Shown one piece after another: positions 52,912 through 64,000 of a DNA stretch of 64,000 nt. Source of the DNA: Geobacter sp. (GTDB taxonomy: Bacteria > Desulfobacterota > Desulfuromonadia > Geobacterales > Geobacteraceae); assembly GCA_016177775.1 (NCBI GenBank), contig JACOUQ010000005.1:1-64000 (forward strand). Reading direction: 5' to 3'. The first letter of the stretch is position 1. The number at the start of each line of letters is the position of its first letter. Both the position numbers and the translations under genes were made by a program. Under the pieces are notes generated by a model, which was given only the letters and a program-made list of their open reading frames with translations, was not told where the DNA came from and did not search any database.

Positions 52912-55389
52912 ATGCAGACACTTGTTGACATCTTCAGTACTTTTAAGGATCGGGGCAATGCCACAGCCTTTGTCTATCGCACCGGTGTCCGCCGTTTCAC
53001 GTTTTCTTACGGCGAGCTGTATGACCTTGCTTTGCGGATGGCCCGCCTGCTGGAAGAAAAGGGAGTGAATCCTGGAGACAGGGTCCTTCTCTGGGCACCC
53101 AATTCCCCCTGGTGGGGGGTGGTATTCTGGGGGTGCGTGGCGCGGGGGGCCGTGGTGGTGCCGGTGGACTTCATGTCCGGGAGGGAACGGGCCGAAGGGA
53201 TTGCCGGCCTTGCCGAAACCAGGCTGGTTGTGCAGAGCCGCGCCAAGGTCGAAAGGATCGATGGGGCATCAATGCTCTTCGCCGAGCATCTGGAGTTCCT
53301 GCTGGCGGAACGGAAGCCGCTGGAGAAGATCTACCGGCCGAAACTGGATGATACCGCTCAGCTCATCTATACCTCCGGGACAACCGGCGCCCCCAAGGGG
53401 GTAATCCTGACCCACGAAAACCTGATGGCGAACCTGGACCAGGTGAACCGTCACATACCCGTCGTGACGCCGGAGTTCAGGTTTCTGTCGCTGTTGCCCC
53501 TTTCCCACATGTTCGAGCAGATGGGCGGGTTCTTTATCCCCCTTTCCCATGGCGCGTCAATCGTCTACCTGCGGATCATGAAGCCTTCCGCCATGGTGGA
53601 GGCGTTCCGGGAGGAGGGAGTCGACGCCCTGGTCACCGTCCCCCGCCTGTTGCAGCTGCTGAAAAGCTCTGTAGAGCGGGAACTGACGGAGAAGGGACTG
53701 GAGGGGCCGTTCCGGTGGCTGGTGGGTGCGGCGCAAAACCTTGGGCAGGGGATAAAAAAGTTCCTCTTCTTTCCGGTCCGCCGCAGCTTCGGGAGTCGCC
53801 TCCGCCTCTTCTTCTCCGGCGGCGCCGCCCTCGACCCGGAGGTATTCGCTTTCTGGGACGCGCTTGGGTACACGGTGATCGAGGGGTACGGTCTCACGGA
53901 ATGCTCGCCGGTCCTGACCGCCAATACCATGGAGCGGCAGATCCCCGGCTCGGTAGGAAAGGCGCTGCCTGGCGTGGAGCTGAAGCTGGACGAGGGAGAG
54001 CTCCTGGCCAGGGGGGCAAACGTTTTTCCGGGCTATTTCCGCAACGAGGAGGCAACACGGGGCGCTTTCACGGCTGACGGGTGGTTTCTCACCGGCGACC
54101 TGGGAGAGATCGACGCCGAGGGGTGGTTGCGTATCAAGGGGCGGAGCAAGGAGCTGATTGTAACCGGCGCGGGGATCAATGTTTATCCCGATGAGCTGGA
54201 GGAGCTTCTCAACAAGGCGAAGGGGGTGAGGGAGGCATGCGTGGTGGGGCTCAACCGTGGGTCAGGGGAGGAGGTCCATGCCGTGCTTCTTTTGGACGAC
54301 AGCGGACGACCGCCGGCGGAGATCGTCGGGGAGGTAAACCAGAGCCTCGATGACCTCCACCATATCACCGGCTACTCGGTCTGGCCCGAAGCGGAGTTTC
54401 CGAAGACCACGACCCTCAAGATCCGAAAGTTCAAGGTAAAAGAACAACTCGCCAGGAAAGCGGAGGGAGCGGTGCCGGCGGCCGGCGCGGAACGCCTGGC
54501 AGTGCTCATAGCCGGCGTGACCGGGGCTTCGTTGGATGAGGTAAGGGAAGAATCGGTGCTCGTGGCGGATCTGGGGTTAACCTCCATCGGGAGGCTGGAG
54601 CTGGTGAACCGCCTGGAGCAGGAATACCGGCTCGACCTGGACGATGCCCTGATCGGTCCCCAGACCAAGGTGGCGGACCTGCGGGCCATCCTGGACAAAC
54701 GCGAGAAGGCGGTGGTGTCGGGGAAGTTCCGCTTCTGGACCAATTCACGGCCGATATGCTGGTTGCGGATGCTGGCGGACTGTCTTATCAACCGCCCCCT
54801 TTTCTCATTCTTCGTGCGGCTTAAGGCAGAAGGGGCGGAGCATTTGGCAAAGGTGGAAGGGCCGGTGATATTCGCGGCGAACCACATGAGCTTCCTGGAC
54901 CAGCCGGCAGTCATGTTCTCCATGCCGGCTGATGTCCGCTACCGCACCGCCACGGCCGCGTGGGCGGAATTCTTCTTCGTGAACTTCCGCAACCAACTCC
55001 AGAAGCTCTGGAAACGCCTCTGCTACGAGTACGGGACCCTGGCGCTGAACCTCTTTCCCCTTCCCCAATCCTCCGGTTTCCGCGAATCGCTCCGTTTCAT
55101 GGGGCGGCTTGCGGACAGCGGCAGGAACATCCTGATATTCCCGGAGGGGGCGCGCTCACCCGACGGCAGGTTGTTGCCGTTCGAGCAGGGGTTGGGGCTG
55201 GTGGTGCACGAGTTGCGCCTGCCGGTCATACCGGTTAAGATCAAGGGGTTGGAGCATGTATTGCCGCGAGGGGCGAATTTCCCCAAACGCGGTGATGTGG
55301 GCGTAACGTTCGGCAAGCCAATGGAATTCGGGCTGGAGGAACCGGAGGCGGTGGTGGAGGCTATCCGGAAGGCGATTGAAGGACTGTGA
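52912..55389 (+). CDS. Fused acyl-ACP/CoA synthetase, acyl-carrier domain and PlsC acyltransferase
   Basis: In this 825-residue fusion, residues 1-520 are an adenylate-forming acyl synthetase (QLIYTSGTTGAPKGV at about 145-160, GYGLTECSPVL, WFLTGDLGEID). Residues about 520-605 form an acyl-carrier-like domain with the probable phosphopantetheine Ser558 in DLGLTSIGRLEL. Residues 630-825 form a PlsC-type acyltransferase (NHMSFLD at 657-663, FPEGARSPDG). It resembles Aas (lysophospholipid acyltransferase/acyl-ACP synthetase) but has its own carrier domain and the synthetase placed first. GAGGTG precedes the ATG at 52912. Likely role: membrane lipid acyl recycling. Confidence 0.88.
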   Translation: MQTLVDIFSTFKDRGNATAFVYRTGVRRFTFSYGELYDLALRMARLLEEKGVNPGDRVLLWAPNSPWWGVVFWGCVARGAVVVPVDFMSGRERAEGIAGLAETRLVVQSRAKVERIDGASMLFAEHLEFLLAERKPLEKIYRPKLDDTAQLIYTSGTTGAPKGVILTHENLMANLDQVNRHIPVVTPEFRFLSLLPLSHMFEQMGGFFIPLSHGASIVYLRIMKPSAMVEAFREEGVDALVTVPRLLQLLKSSVERELTEKGLEGPFRWLVGAAQNLGQGIKKFLFFPVRRSFGSRLRLFFSGGAALDPEVFAFWDALGYTVIEGYGLTECSPVLTANTMERQIPGSVGKALPGVELKLDEGELLARGANVFPGYFRNEEATRGAFTADGWFLTGDLGEIDAEGWLRIKGRSKELIVTGAGINVYPDELEELLNKAKGVREACVVGLNRGSGEEVHAVLLLDDSGRPPAEIVGEVNQSLDDLHHITGYSVWPEAEFPKTTTLKIRKFKVKEQLARKAEGAVPAAGAERLAVLIAGVTGASLDEVREESVLVADLGLTSIGRLELVNRLEQEYRLDLDDALIGPQTKVADLRAILDKREKAVVSGKFRFWTNSRPICWLRMLADCLINRPLFSFFVRLKAEGAEHLAKVEGPVIFAANHMSFLDQPAVMFSMPADVRYRTATAAWAEFFFVNFRNQLQKLWKRLCYEYGTLALNLFPLPQSSGFRESLRFMGRLADSGRNILIFPEGARSPDGRLLPFEQGLGLVVHELRLPVIPVKIKGLEHVLPRGANFPKRGDVGVTFGKPMEFGLEEPEAVVEAIRKAIEGL

Positions 55390-55392
55390 AAC

Positions 55393-55824
55393 TCAAACGT
55401 CCAGCACCACCGTTGCTTCCCATCCTGTGTCGGTTTTTGAGGCCTGAAGCCGGTGCATGGTGACCGCCTTGACATCCACCAGCAAGGGATGACGGGAACG
55501 GTCGATGGTTTCGCCGCGGGCAATAGCCTCCAGGCGGAAGCGATCCCCGCCAGTCTCCACGTTGATGGATTCGATTGTCAGGAGCAGTTGCCGTGCGTCC
55601 TTGTAATAAATCAGCTCGGCCAGAAAGTCGAACAGCAGCAGGTCCAGCTCGTAGTTTTCCAACGCGATCCGGACCTCGGTATTCTTTCCGAGCGAGCCGG
55701 GATCTTCCAGCATGACGGCGAGGAGCGCCTCGGCCGCGGCAATGAACATCTCCTCCAGCGTCTCTCCGGTGGACTGAAAGGCCACGTCCGCCACGGCTAT
55801 GTCTTCAAGGTAACGAAACGGCAT
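55393..55824 (-). CDS. Archease
   Basis: This 143-residue protein has the archease pattern: MPFRYLEDIAVADVAFQSTG, MFIAAAEALLAVMLE, LDLLLFDFLAELIYYKDA, HPLLVDVKAVTMHRL. Archease activates the RNA ligase RtcB by promoting its guanylylation. No rtcB is seen in this window. AGGTGG precedes the ATG at 55824; an in-frame TTG upstream is less likely. It is convergent with the synthetase-acyltransferase fusion, three bases apart. Confidence 0.85.
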   Translation of the reverse strand: MPFRYLEDIAVADVAFQSTGETLEEMFIAAAEALLAVMLEDPGSLGKNTEVRIALENYELDLLLFDFLAELIYYKDARQLLLTIESINVETGGDRFRLEAIARGETIDRSRHPLLVDVKAVTMHRLQASKTDTGWEATVVLDV

Positions 55825-55901
55825 ATCCCACCTCGCGATCTTTTTCAAAGGTATATCACATGCTCAAGCAGATTGCCAGGGACCGGCACTACTGTAGGTA
55901 G

Positions 55902-55920
55902 AGACGCATTGCATGCGTCT
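55902..55920. repeat. AGACGCAT-TGC-ATGCGTCT palindrome
   Basis: The 8-bp arms 55902-55909 and 55913-55920 surround a TGC loop, flanked by GTAG and TAC-like ends. This is of the same general style as the GTAGGGGCG elements. Confidence 0.5.
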
Positions 55921-55945
55921 ACAAAATGAGGCATGCCGGAATGCA

Positions 55946-55973
55946 AAAGGGACGGCCTGATGGCCGTCCCTTT
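55946..55973 (-). terminator. Terminator after purC
   Basis: AAAGGGACGGCC (55946-55957) and GGCCGTCCCTTT (55962-55973) form a perfect 12-bp stem around a TGAT loop, with T residues after the stem on both strands. Confidence 0.8.
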
Positions 55974-56000
55974 CCTTTTGGTTATATTATGGGATGCTCG

Positions 56001-56891
56001 CTATTTCCCTTTTCCGGTCAGCCTCACGAGCGCTTCCATATACTTCTCGCCGGTCTTCCGCACGATTTCTTCGGGCAGTGGCGGTGCGGGAGCGGTCTTG
56101 TTCCAGTCCAGCGTCTCCAGGTAGTCGCGCAGGAACTGCTTGTCGAACGAGGGCTGGGGACCGCCCGGTTGATAGCCGTCCTTGGGCCAGAAGCGGCTGG
56201 AGTCGGGGGTCATGCACTCGTCGATGATGATAAGCTCGCCGTCGAACAAGCCGTACTCGAACTTGGTGTCGGCGATGATGATCCCCTTGGTGGCGGCGAT
56301 GTCGCGCGCCTTCTTGTAGATTGCGATGGTGATATCGCGGATCTTCCCGGCAATCTCTTCCCCGACCAGTGCCACGGTCTGTTCGAAGGAGATGTTCAGA
56401 TCATGCTCCCCCAGGTCCGCTTTCGTGGAGGGGGTGAAGATCGGCTCGGGGAGACGGTCGGACTCCACCAGCCCTGCCGGGAGCTTGATGCCGCAGACAG
56501 CGCCGGTTGTCTTGTAGTCTTTCCAGCCTGAGCCGGAGAGGTAGCCGCGCACTATGCACTCCACCGGGAGCGGTTTGGCCTTCTTAACCAGCATGGAGCG
56601 CCCTTCCAGGATGTCTGCGTATTTCTGGCACTCCGCGGGGAATTCCGCGAGATCGGTGGAGATGATGTGGTTCGGGATGATGTCCTCCATCTGGCGGAAC
56701 CAGAAGGCGGATATCTGGGTGAGCACGAACCCCTTGTCGGGAATCCCCTCGTTCATGATTACGTCGAAGGCGGATATCCGGTCGGTGGTGACGATCAGGA
56801 GCTTGTCGCCCAGATCATAGATGTCGCGCACCTTCCCGCGGCCGGCAAGTTTCAGATCGGGGAAATTTGTTTCAAGAACAAGCTTGGACAT
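56001..56891 (-). CDS. purC: SAICAR synthetase (phosphoribosylaminoimidazole-succinocarboxamide synthase)
   Basis: This 296-residue PurC has [49 protein letters not shown] and [10 protein letters not shown] followed by [13 protein letters not shown]. It joins aspartate to CAIR with ATP in purine synthesis. GGAGGA precedes the ATG. It is downstream of ppiD in the same direction, 49 bases apart. Confidence 0.96.
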   Translation of the reverse strand: MSKLVLETNFPDLKLAGRGKVRDIYDLGDKLLIVTTDRISAFDVIMNEGIPDKGFVLTQISAFWFRQMEDIIPNHIISTDLAEFPAECQKYADILEGRSMLVKKAKPLPVECIVRGYLSGSGWKDYKTTGAVCGIKLPAGLVESDRLPEPIFTPSTKADLGEHDLNISFEQTVALVGEEIAGKIRDITIAIYKKARDIAATKGIIIADTKFEYGLFDGELIIIDECMTPDSSRFWPKDGYQPGGPQPSFDKQFLRDYLETLDWNKTAPAPPLPEEIVRKTGEKYMEALVRLTGKGK

Positions 56892-56940
56892 ATATAAGGT
56901 TCCTCCATTTTCAACTAGTTATAAGTTACCAGTCACCGAA

Positions 56941-58521
56941 CTAATCGGAAAGAAGCGCCGGATTGATCTCGATCTTGGCCTTCTTGCGCAGCTCCTGCAG
57001 CCAGGCATTGACTGCCTCTTCCTGCTTCCGGGGGAGCATGGTCTGCTTTACCTGTTCCTTGGTGTGGGCGAAGTTTTCCTTGTTGGTCTCGATGCGGTTT
57101 TTCAGCTTGATGGCATACCAGCGCTCGCCCACCTTGAACGGCGTCTTGGCGGCAGGCGCAGCAGAGGTAAGATTGAAGGCCGCCTCCATCATCTCCGGAG
57201 AAGCGCCGACTTTCGGAATATCACCCTTGGCCGAGAAGCCGAAGCTGCCGGTCTCCTGCACCTTGGCAGGAACGGCCCCCTTGGCCAACTGGGCCAGGGC
57301 ATCCTCGGCCTTTTTGCGGGCCAGTTCCTGGGCCTTCTCAATGGCCGCCTTCGCTTCAACCTGGCTGCGGATCTGGGCAAGAGGTGGGACGTCAGCCGGT
57401 TTGCGGTCCTTCACCTTGAAGAGGTAGATGCCGCGTGCGGTTTCCACCGGACCCCCGAACTCGCCGGTCTTGGCGATGAATGCCTTTCTGAGGAGCTCCA
57501 CTTCTCCAGCGATAGATGCAGGAGGCGTCTTGGCGGTAAAGAGGGGGGTGTCGGTTACCTTGGAGCTCAGCTCCTTCGCTGCTGCGGCGATGTCGCCGCT
57601 CTTCATCTGCTTGTTCAGCGTGTCAGCAACGGTTTCATAGGCATGCTTGGCAGCCTTGAGCTTGAGGGCGTCGGCCTTGGCGCGCTCCCTCACCTTCTCG
57701 AAGGGGAGGATTTCCCCCTTTTCCTGGTAACGGTCGATGTTCTTCTGGTAGAAGGCCTGCGCGTCGTCGTCGGTCACAGTGAGTTTGCCGGTGAACTGCG
57801 ACGGCTCGACCAGAAGGTATGAGAGGCTTATCTGTTCGGAGGTTTTGAATTCATCCTGGTGCTTCTGGAGATACCCCTGGAGGTCCTGGTCGGTCAGCTT
57901 GACCTCGCCCCTTACCTCGCTAGGCGAGAAGGAAGCGAACTGGAGTTCCACCTTGTCGTTCTGTTTCTTGAAGGCCTGCAGCGCCTCGTCGTCGGTGATC
58001 GTGACCTTGTCCTTGATGGTCTGACGGGCCTTCTGGGCCATCATGGCGTCTTTCTGGCTATCTTCGAAGGCAGCGGGGGATATGCGGTTGAATGCAAGCA
58101 CCTGCTGGTACTGTTGGAAATCGAAGGCGCCGTTTTTCTGGAAGCTCGGGTTTTTGGCGATTTCGGCCTTGACATCATTATCGCTCACCCTTACACCCAT
58201 GTGCTTTGCCTCCTGCCGGATCAGCATTGCGTCGACAAGGCTGTTGATGGCAAGCTTCTTCAGGTTTAGGCTCTTTTCCAGCTCCGGCGTGTAGTTGGCG
58301 CTGTAAAGCTGCTTGTAGATGCCGCTCAACCGGCCGTAGCCCTGCTGGAACTCTTCCATGGAAATCTTCTTGCCGTTGACCTTGGCGGCGTAGGTAGACT
58401 TTTCGGCCTCTTGCCCCTTCCCCCAGATGAGGAAAATCGTCCCGATGAACGAGAGCACGATTACCCAGAAGATGATCTTGATGACAGGGGATTTCTGATA
58501 TTTTCTCATGATTCCTAGCAT
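56941..58521 (-). CDS. ppiD: Membrane-anchored periplasmic peptidyl-prolyl isomerase/chaperone (PpiD/SurA-like)
   Basis: This 526-residue protein has an N-terminal anchor helix (KIIFWVIVLSFIGTIFLIWG) and a SurA-type N-domain (SLVDAMLIRQEAKHMGVRVS). Long helical linkers and a parvulin-like region toward the C-terminus (GSFGFSAKGDIPKV, GERWYAIKLKNRIETN) follow. It should help fold outer-membrane and periplasmic proteins. The start is taken at 58521 (MLGIMRKYQKSP), the usual family start, with AAGGAG upstream; a longer form is open to 58569. Confidence 0.88.
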   Translation of the reverse strand: MLGIMRKYQKSPVIKIIFWVIVLSFIGTIFLIWGKGQEAEKSTYAAKVNGKKISMEEFQQGYGRLSGIYKQLYSANYTPELEKSLNLKKLAINSLVDAMLIRQEAKHMGVRVSDNDVKAEIAKNPSFQKNGAFDFQQYQQVLAFNRISPAAFEDSQKDAMMAQKARQTIKDKVTITDDEALQAFKKQNDKVELQFASFSPSEVRGEVKLTDQDLQGYLQKHQDEFKTSEQISLSYLLVEPSQFTGKLTVTDDDAQAFYQKNIDRYQEKGEILPFEKVRERAKADALKLKAAKHAYETVADTLNKQMKSGDIAAAAKELSSKVTDTPLFTAKTPPASIAGEVELLRKAFIAKTGEFGGPVETARGIYLFKVKDRKPADVPPLAQIRSQVEAKAAIEKAQELARKKAEDALAQLAKGAVPAKVQETGSFGFSAKGDIPKVGASPEMMEAAFNLTSAAPAAKTPFKVGERWYAIKLKNRIETNKENFAHTKEQVKQTMLPRKQEEAVNAWLQELRKKAKIEINPALLSD

Positions 58522-58576
58522 TGCAGAACAGGCTCCTTTTTCTGAAGGGTCGTTAATACGCAGGGACAACGGCTAG

Positions 58577-59749
<1,173 letters not shown>

Positions 59750-59781
59750 CAAAAGTTTGATACAGTCTGGTTGAAATCATG

Positions 59782-59831
59782 AAAAGACGGTATTTCGTGG
59801 GAGTTATTCCTGGGAAATGCCGTCTTTTTTT
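59782..59831 (+). terminator. Rho-independent terminator after mreB
   Basis: AAAAGACGGTATTTC (59782-59796) and GAAATGCCGTCTTTT (59814-59828) form a 15-bp stem with one G-U pair; T residues continue to 59831. Confidence 0.88.
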
Positions 59832-59922
59832 GTCTCGAAGATTTGTGATTAATATTTGCCATATTTTTCACATGTTTCAGTGGCGGAGTTTTTGTGCTGT
59901 CAAGTCCCAGGGATGCTTGTCC

Positions 59923-59951
59923 TTGACAACCATGCCCGAAGATGGAAGAAT
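59923..59951 (+). promoter_or_regulatory. Possible promoter of the surface-glycan locus
   Basis: TTGACA (59923-59928) and AAGAAT (59946-59951) are spaced 17 bases, 57 bases before the dehydrogenase start. Confidence 0.45.
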
Positions 59952-60007
59952 GTGAACCGCTTTCAGGTAGTGTTTACGGAATAGTCGGTCATTAAAGGAT
60001 ATATAAT

Positions 60008-61285
<1,278 letters not shown>

Positions 61286-61369
61286 TTGCGCAATCATTCA
61301 TAAGGAAAGCTTTTTACGCGTGTCAACGTTTGTGTAATTAATCTTAAACGCCAAATCGAGGAGTATCGG

Positions 61370-62380
61370 ATGCTTCGGGGTAAGTCAATATTGGTCACAG
61401 GCGGTACAGGCTCATTCGGGAAAAAGTTTGTTGAGACGATATTGGCCGAACATCCGGGAATCGAACGGTTGGTGATTTATTCTCGTGATGAACTGAAGCA
61501 GTTTGAAATGGCCCAACAGTTCAGCGATGCGGAATTTCGGCAGCTGCGATATTTTGTGGGGGATGTTCGGGACCGCGACCGGCTTTTGCGCGCCATGGAG
61601 GGGATCGACATCGTGGTCCACGCAGCCGCGCTCAAGCAAGTACCTGCTTGCGAGTACAACCCTTTCGAAGCCATCAAGACCAACATAATCGGGGCTCAGA
61701 ATGTCGTAGAAGCGGCCATCGACAAGGGAGTGAAACAGGTCGTTGCCCTCAGCACCGATAAGGCGGCTGCACCAATCAATCTCTATGGTGCCACCAAGCT
61801 CTGTTCTGACAAGTTGTTTATAGCCGCGAATAACTTTAAAGGAAAACATGATATCAAGTTTTCCGTGGTTCGTTATGGTAACGTCATGGGTAGTCGTGGC
61901 AGTGTCATCCCCTTTTTCCTGAAAAAGCGTCATGAGGGGGTCCTGCCGATTACCGACGAGAGAATGACGAGGTTCAATATCACTCTCGAAGAGGGAGTGA
62001 ACCTCGTTCTTTATGCTCTTGAAAACATGTGGGGAGGCGAAATATTCGTTCCCAAGATCCCCAGTTATAAAATCACCGATGTTGCTGAAGCCTTAGCCCC
62101 TAACAGCGAGAAGAAGATCGTTGGTATCCGGCCGGGTGAAAAGCTCCATGAAGAGATGATTACCATGACCGATGCCCTGTGCACGCTGGAATTTGACAAG
62201 CACTACGTAATTCTGCCTTCTATTCGGCAGTGGGATATCGACAAATATGCTTCAACTTTTGATGGCAAGTTTTGCGCCAATGGTTTCTGCTATAACAGTG
62301 GGACGAACAGTCAGTGGCTTTCCGTCGAACAGATTCGTGAACTTGTCAAATCTCACGTTGACCCAGACTTCGTTGTGTAA
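61370..62380 (+). CDS. pseB: UDP-N-acetylglucosamine 4,6-dehydratase (inverting), PseB
   Basis: This 336-residue short-chain dehydrogenase/reductase has ILVTGGTGSFGKKFVETIL, the YSRDELKQFEMAQQF signature of PseB/FlaA1, AALKQVPACEYNPFEAIKTN, STDKAAAPINLYGATK with the catalytic YxxxK, and GIRPGEKLHEEMI. It makes UDP-2-acetamido-2,6-dideoxy-L-arabino-hexos-4-ulose, first step of pseudaminic acid synthesis. GAGGAG precedes the ATG. Base composition is noticeably more AT-rich than upstream genes. Confidence 0.93.
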   Translation: MLRGKSILVTGGTGSFGKKFVETILAEHPGIERLVIYSRDELKQFEMAQQFSDAEFRQLRYFVGDVRDRDRLLRAMEGIDIVVHAAALKQVPACEYNPFEAIKTNIIGAQNVVEAAIDKGVKQVVALSTDKAAAPINLYGATKLCSDKLFIAANNFKGKHDIKFSVVRYGNVMGSRGSVIPFFLKKRHEGVLPITDERMTRFNITLEEGVNLVLYALENMWGGEIFVPKIPSYKITDVAEALAPNSEKKIVGIRPGEKLHEEMITMTDALCTLEFDKHYVILPSIRQWDIDKYASTFDGKFCANGFCYNSGTNSQWLSVEQIRELVKSHVDPDFVV

Positions 62381-62393
62381 TCGGAGTTGACAG

Positions 62394-63575
62394 TTGGAGA
62401 AATCAATCATCCCCTATGGCAGGCAATGCATTTCTGAGACCGATATTCGGGCGGTTGTGGATGTACTTCGTTCGGACTGGCTTACGCAGGGGCCGGCGAT
62501 AGAGCAATTTGAAAAGGCGGTCGCGGAATATTGCGGGGCAAAATATGCTGTGGCTGTCAACAGTGCCACGTCTGCCCTCCATATTGCCTGTTTGGCGGCC
62601 GGCCTTGGTGCGGGTGACATGCTCTGGACATCACCCAACACCTTTGTGGCTTCAGCAAACTGCGGGCTGTATTGCGGCGCCGGGGTAGATTTCGTCGATA
62701 TCGACTCGCGCACCTATAACCTCAACGTTGCCGAGTTGGAAAAGAAACTGGAGATCGCTCTTAAGAGCGGCAGAGTGCCCAAGATTGTGATCCCAGTTCA
62801 TTTCGCTGGTCAATCGTGCGAGATGGACAAGATTGGCGATCTTTCAAGGAAATATGGCTTTTCCGTGATTGAGGATGCCTCCCATGCCATTGGCGGTAAG
62901 TACTTGGGGGCACCCATCGGCGGTTGCCAGTTTTCGGACATGACAGTCTTCAGCTTTCACCCGGTGAAGATCATCACTACCGGTGAAGGAGGAATGGTTC
63001 TCACCAATAGCGAAGATCTCCATGAGCGCCTGATCAGGCTGCGCAGCCATGGCATTACCCGTAATCCGCAACTGATGGAAGGGGAATCTCACGGACCTTG
63101 GTACTACCAGCAGATCGAGCTTGGCTTCAACTATCGCATCACGGATATTCAGGCTGCACTTGGGCTTAGCCAGATGAGTTGCCTGGATGCCTTCGTGGCG
63201 CGGCGCCATGAACTGGCAACCAGTTACAATGAAGCTCTTTGCGAACTGCCGATTACTATTCCGTTTCAGCATAAAGATGTTTACTCTGCTTTTCATCTTT
63301 ACGTGATACGGCTGAATCTTGGACAGCTGGCTATGTCACATCGCGAAGTATTCGATGTATTGCGAAGCAAGGGAATTTTGGTCAATCTTCATTACATCCC
63401 GATTCATTTACAGCCTTATTACCGGAAGCTCGGTTTCCGTCAAGAGACTTTTCCCGAAGCGGAAAAATATTACGGGGAAGCAATAACTTTACCTGTTTAT
63501 CCTTCCATGACCGAGGATGATCAGGATAAGGTGATAAAAGCGCTTCGTGAATTGTTCATAGCGGGCAAGAGATGA
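62394..63575 (+). CDS. pseC: Pseudaminic-acid pathway aminotransferase, PseC
   Basis: This 393-residue DegT/DnrJ/EryC1-family PLP aminotransferase begins MEKSIIPYGRQCISETDI. It has NSATSALHIACLAAGLGAGD, VIEDASHAIGGKYLGAPIGG and the PLP Lys in FSFHPVKIITTGEGGM, plus LGFNYRITDIQAALGLSQM. It adds the 4-amino group to the PseB product. The start is TTG at 62394, with CGGAG eight bases upstream. The next gene starts 13 bases downstream. Confidence 0.92.
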   Translation: MEKSIIPYGRQCISETDIRAVVDVLRSDWLTQGPAIEQFEKAVAEYCGAKYAVAVNSATSALHIACLAAGLGAGDMLWTSPNTFVASANCGLYCGAGVDFVDIDSRTYNLNVAELEKKLEIALKSGRVPKIVIPVHFAGQSCEMDKIGDLSRKYGFSVIEDASHAIGGKYLGAPIGGCQFSDMTVFSFHPVKIITTGEGGMVLTNSEDLHERLIRLRSHGITRNPQLMEGESHGPWYYQQIELGFNYRITDIQAALGLSQMSCLDAFVARRHELATSYNEALCELPITIPFQHKDVYSAFHLYVIRLNLGQLAMSHREVFDVLRSKGILVNLHYIPIHLQPYYRKLGFRQETFPEAEKYYGEAITLPVYPSMTEDDQDKVIKALRELFIAGKR

Positions 63576-63587
63576 GCGGGAGAATTC

Positions 63588-64000
63588 ATGCCTAATTTGC
63601 CACTGTTTGTTGCTGAAGTGTCCAGTAATCACAATCGAGATATTGATCGCTGTTATCAATTCATAGACACAGCTGCAGCCATAGGTTGTTTTGCTGTGAA
63701 ATTCCAGCTTTTCAGAATTGACGAACTCTTTGCTCCGGAGATACTTGCGAAGAGTGCGGTCCATCGTCAACGCAAAGAGTGGGAGTTGCCTATAGAGTTT
63801 ATCCCCCGACTGGCTGAGCGTTGCAGGGAGCGAGGGGTTCAATTCTCTTGTACACCGTTTTACATCGAAGCTGTGTGGGAGCTTCTGCCTTTCGTCGATT
63901 TCTACAAGATAGCGTCCTATGAGCTTCTCTGGCATGATCTTTTGTCCGCTTGTGCTCGCACCGGTAAACCAGTAGTTCTTTCCACAGGTATGGCTAACAA
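63588..64000 (+). CDS. NeuB/PseI-like sialic/pseudaminic acid synthase (3' end outside window)
   Basis: The visible 137 residues start MPNLPLFVAEVSSNHNRDID, then CFAVKFQLFRIDELF, VQFSCTPFYIEAVWELLP, DFYKIASYELLWHDLL and PVVLSTGMAN. They match the N-terminal TIM barrel of NeuB-family enzymes, which condense an amino sugar with phosphoenolpyruvate. With pseB and pseC next to it, pseudaminic acid synthase is the likely role. GGGAG precedes the ATG. Confidence 0.85.
   Translation, partial: MPNLPLFVAEVSSNHNRDIDRCYQFIDTAAAIGCFAVKFQLFRIDELFAPEILAKSAVHRQRKEWELPIEFIPRLAERCRERGVQFSCTPFYIEAVWELLPFVDFYKIASYELLWHDLLSACARTGKPVVLSTGMAN

Overview
The window reads as chromosomal DNA of a Geobacter/Geotalea-type anaerobe (Desulfuromonadia). 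It is GC-rich and coding-dense. The evidence for this placement is an electron-transfer flavoprotein paired with a membrane HdrD-like ETF:menaquinone oxidoreductase, a fused isobutyryl-CoA mutase, a sigma-54 activator beside sigma-54 promoters, and many GTAGGGGCG palindromic repeats between genes. The genus is an inference; no rRNA gene is present.

Layout. 1-2850: the end of a possible transposase, a PIN toxin/antitoxin pair in reversed order and a HipBA module. 3028-12249: a MerR-family (LiuR-like) regulator diverges from icmF, an acyl-CoA thioesterase and an M24 peptidase; then come a crotonase and a PAS/AAA+/Fis sigma-54 activator. 12250-15210: a sigma-54 promoter, a remnant of an IclR regulator, and a DUF485 protein with an acetate-type sodium:solute symporter. 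15640-28270: a second sigma-54 promoter and the leucine/isovalerate operon (isovaleryl-CoA dehydrogenase, methylcrotonyl-CoA carboxylase, methylglutaconyl-CoA hydratase, HMG-CoA lyase, acyl-CoA:carboxylate CoA-transferase, 3-oxoacid CoA-transferase A/B, two conserved proteins of unknown function, a lipoprotein and a porin). 28358-40628: thiolase, 3-hydroxybutyryl-CoA dehydrogenase, crotonase, butyryl-CoA dehydrogenase, ETF oxidoreductase, EtfB, EtfA, a short CaiB-family protein, a second acyl-CoA dehydrogenase and a GctAB-type CoA-transferase. 40635-60000: mostly housekeeping genes (yacG, gltX, yhbY, glnB-glnA, a tripartite RND efflux pump, a PHP/EndoQ-like nuclease, an acyl-ACP synthetase-ACP-acyltransferase fusion, archease, ppiD-purC, mreB). 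60008-64000: start of a surface-glycan locus with pseudaminic-acid-type genes, visibly more AT-rich at its end and cut by the window edge.

How it works together. Genes 3-40 kb form one catabolic island. Leucine or isovalerate carbon passes through isovaleryl-CoA, methylcrotonyl-CoA, methylglutaconyl-CoA and HMG-CoA to acetoacetate and acetyl-CoA; the 3-oxoacid CoA-transferase and thiolase finish the job. IcmF can bring isobutyryl-CoA to butyryl-CoA, which feeds the Bcd/Crt/Hbd/thiolase arm. Electrons from the acyl-CoA dehydrogenases would go through EtfAB to the membrane oxidoreductase and the quinone pool.

The most interesting result is regulatory. A 16-bp dyad close to TTGACAT-NN-ACGTAAA occurs upstream of five transcription units of this island. 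At three of them it overlaps a sigma-70-type -35 element. At the two sigma-54 promoters it sits between the -12 element and +1. This suggests one MerR-family regulon laid over sigma-54 control. No CRISPR array, rRNA or tRNA gene was found.
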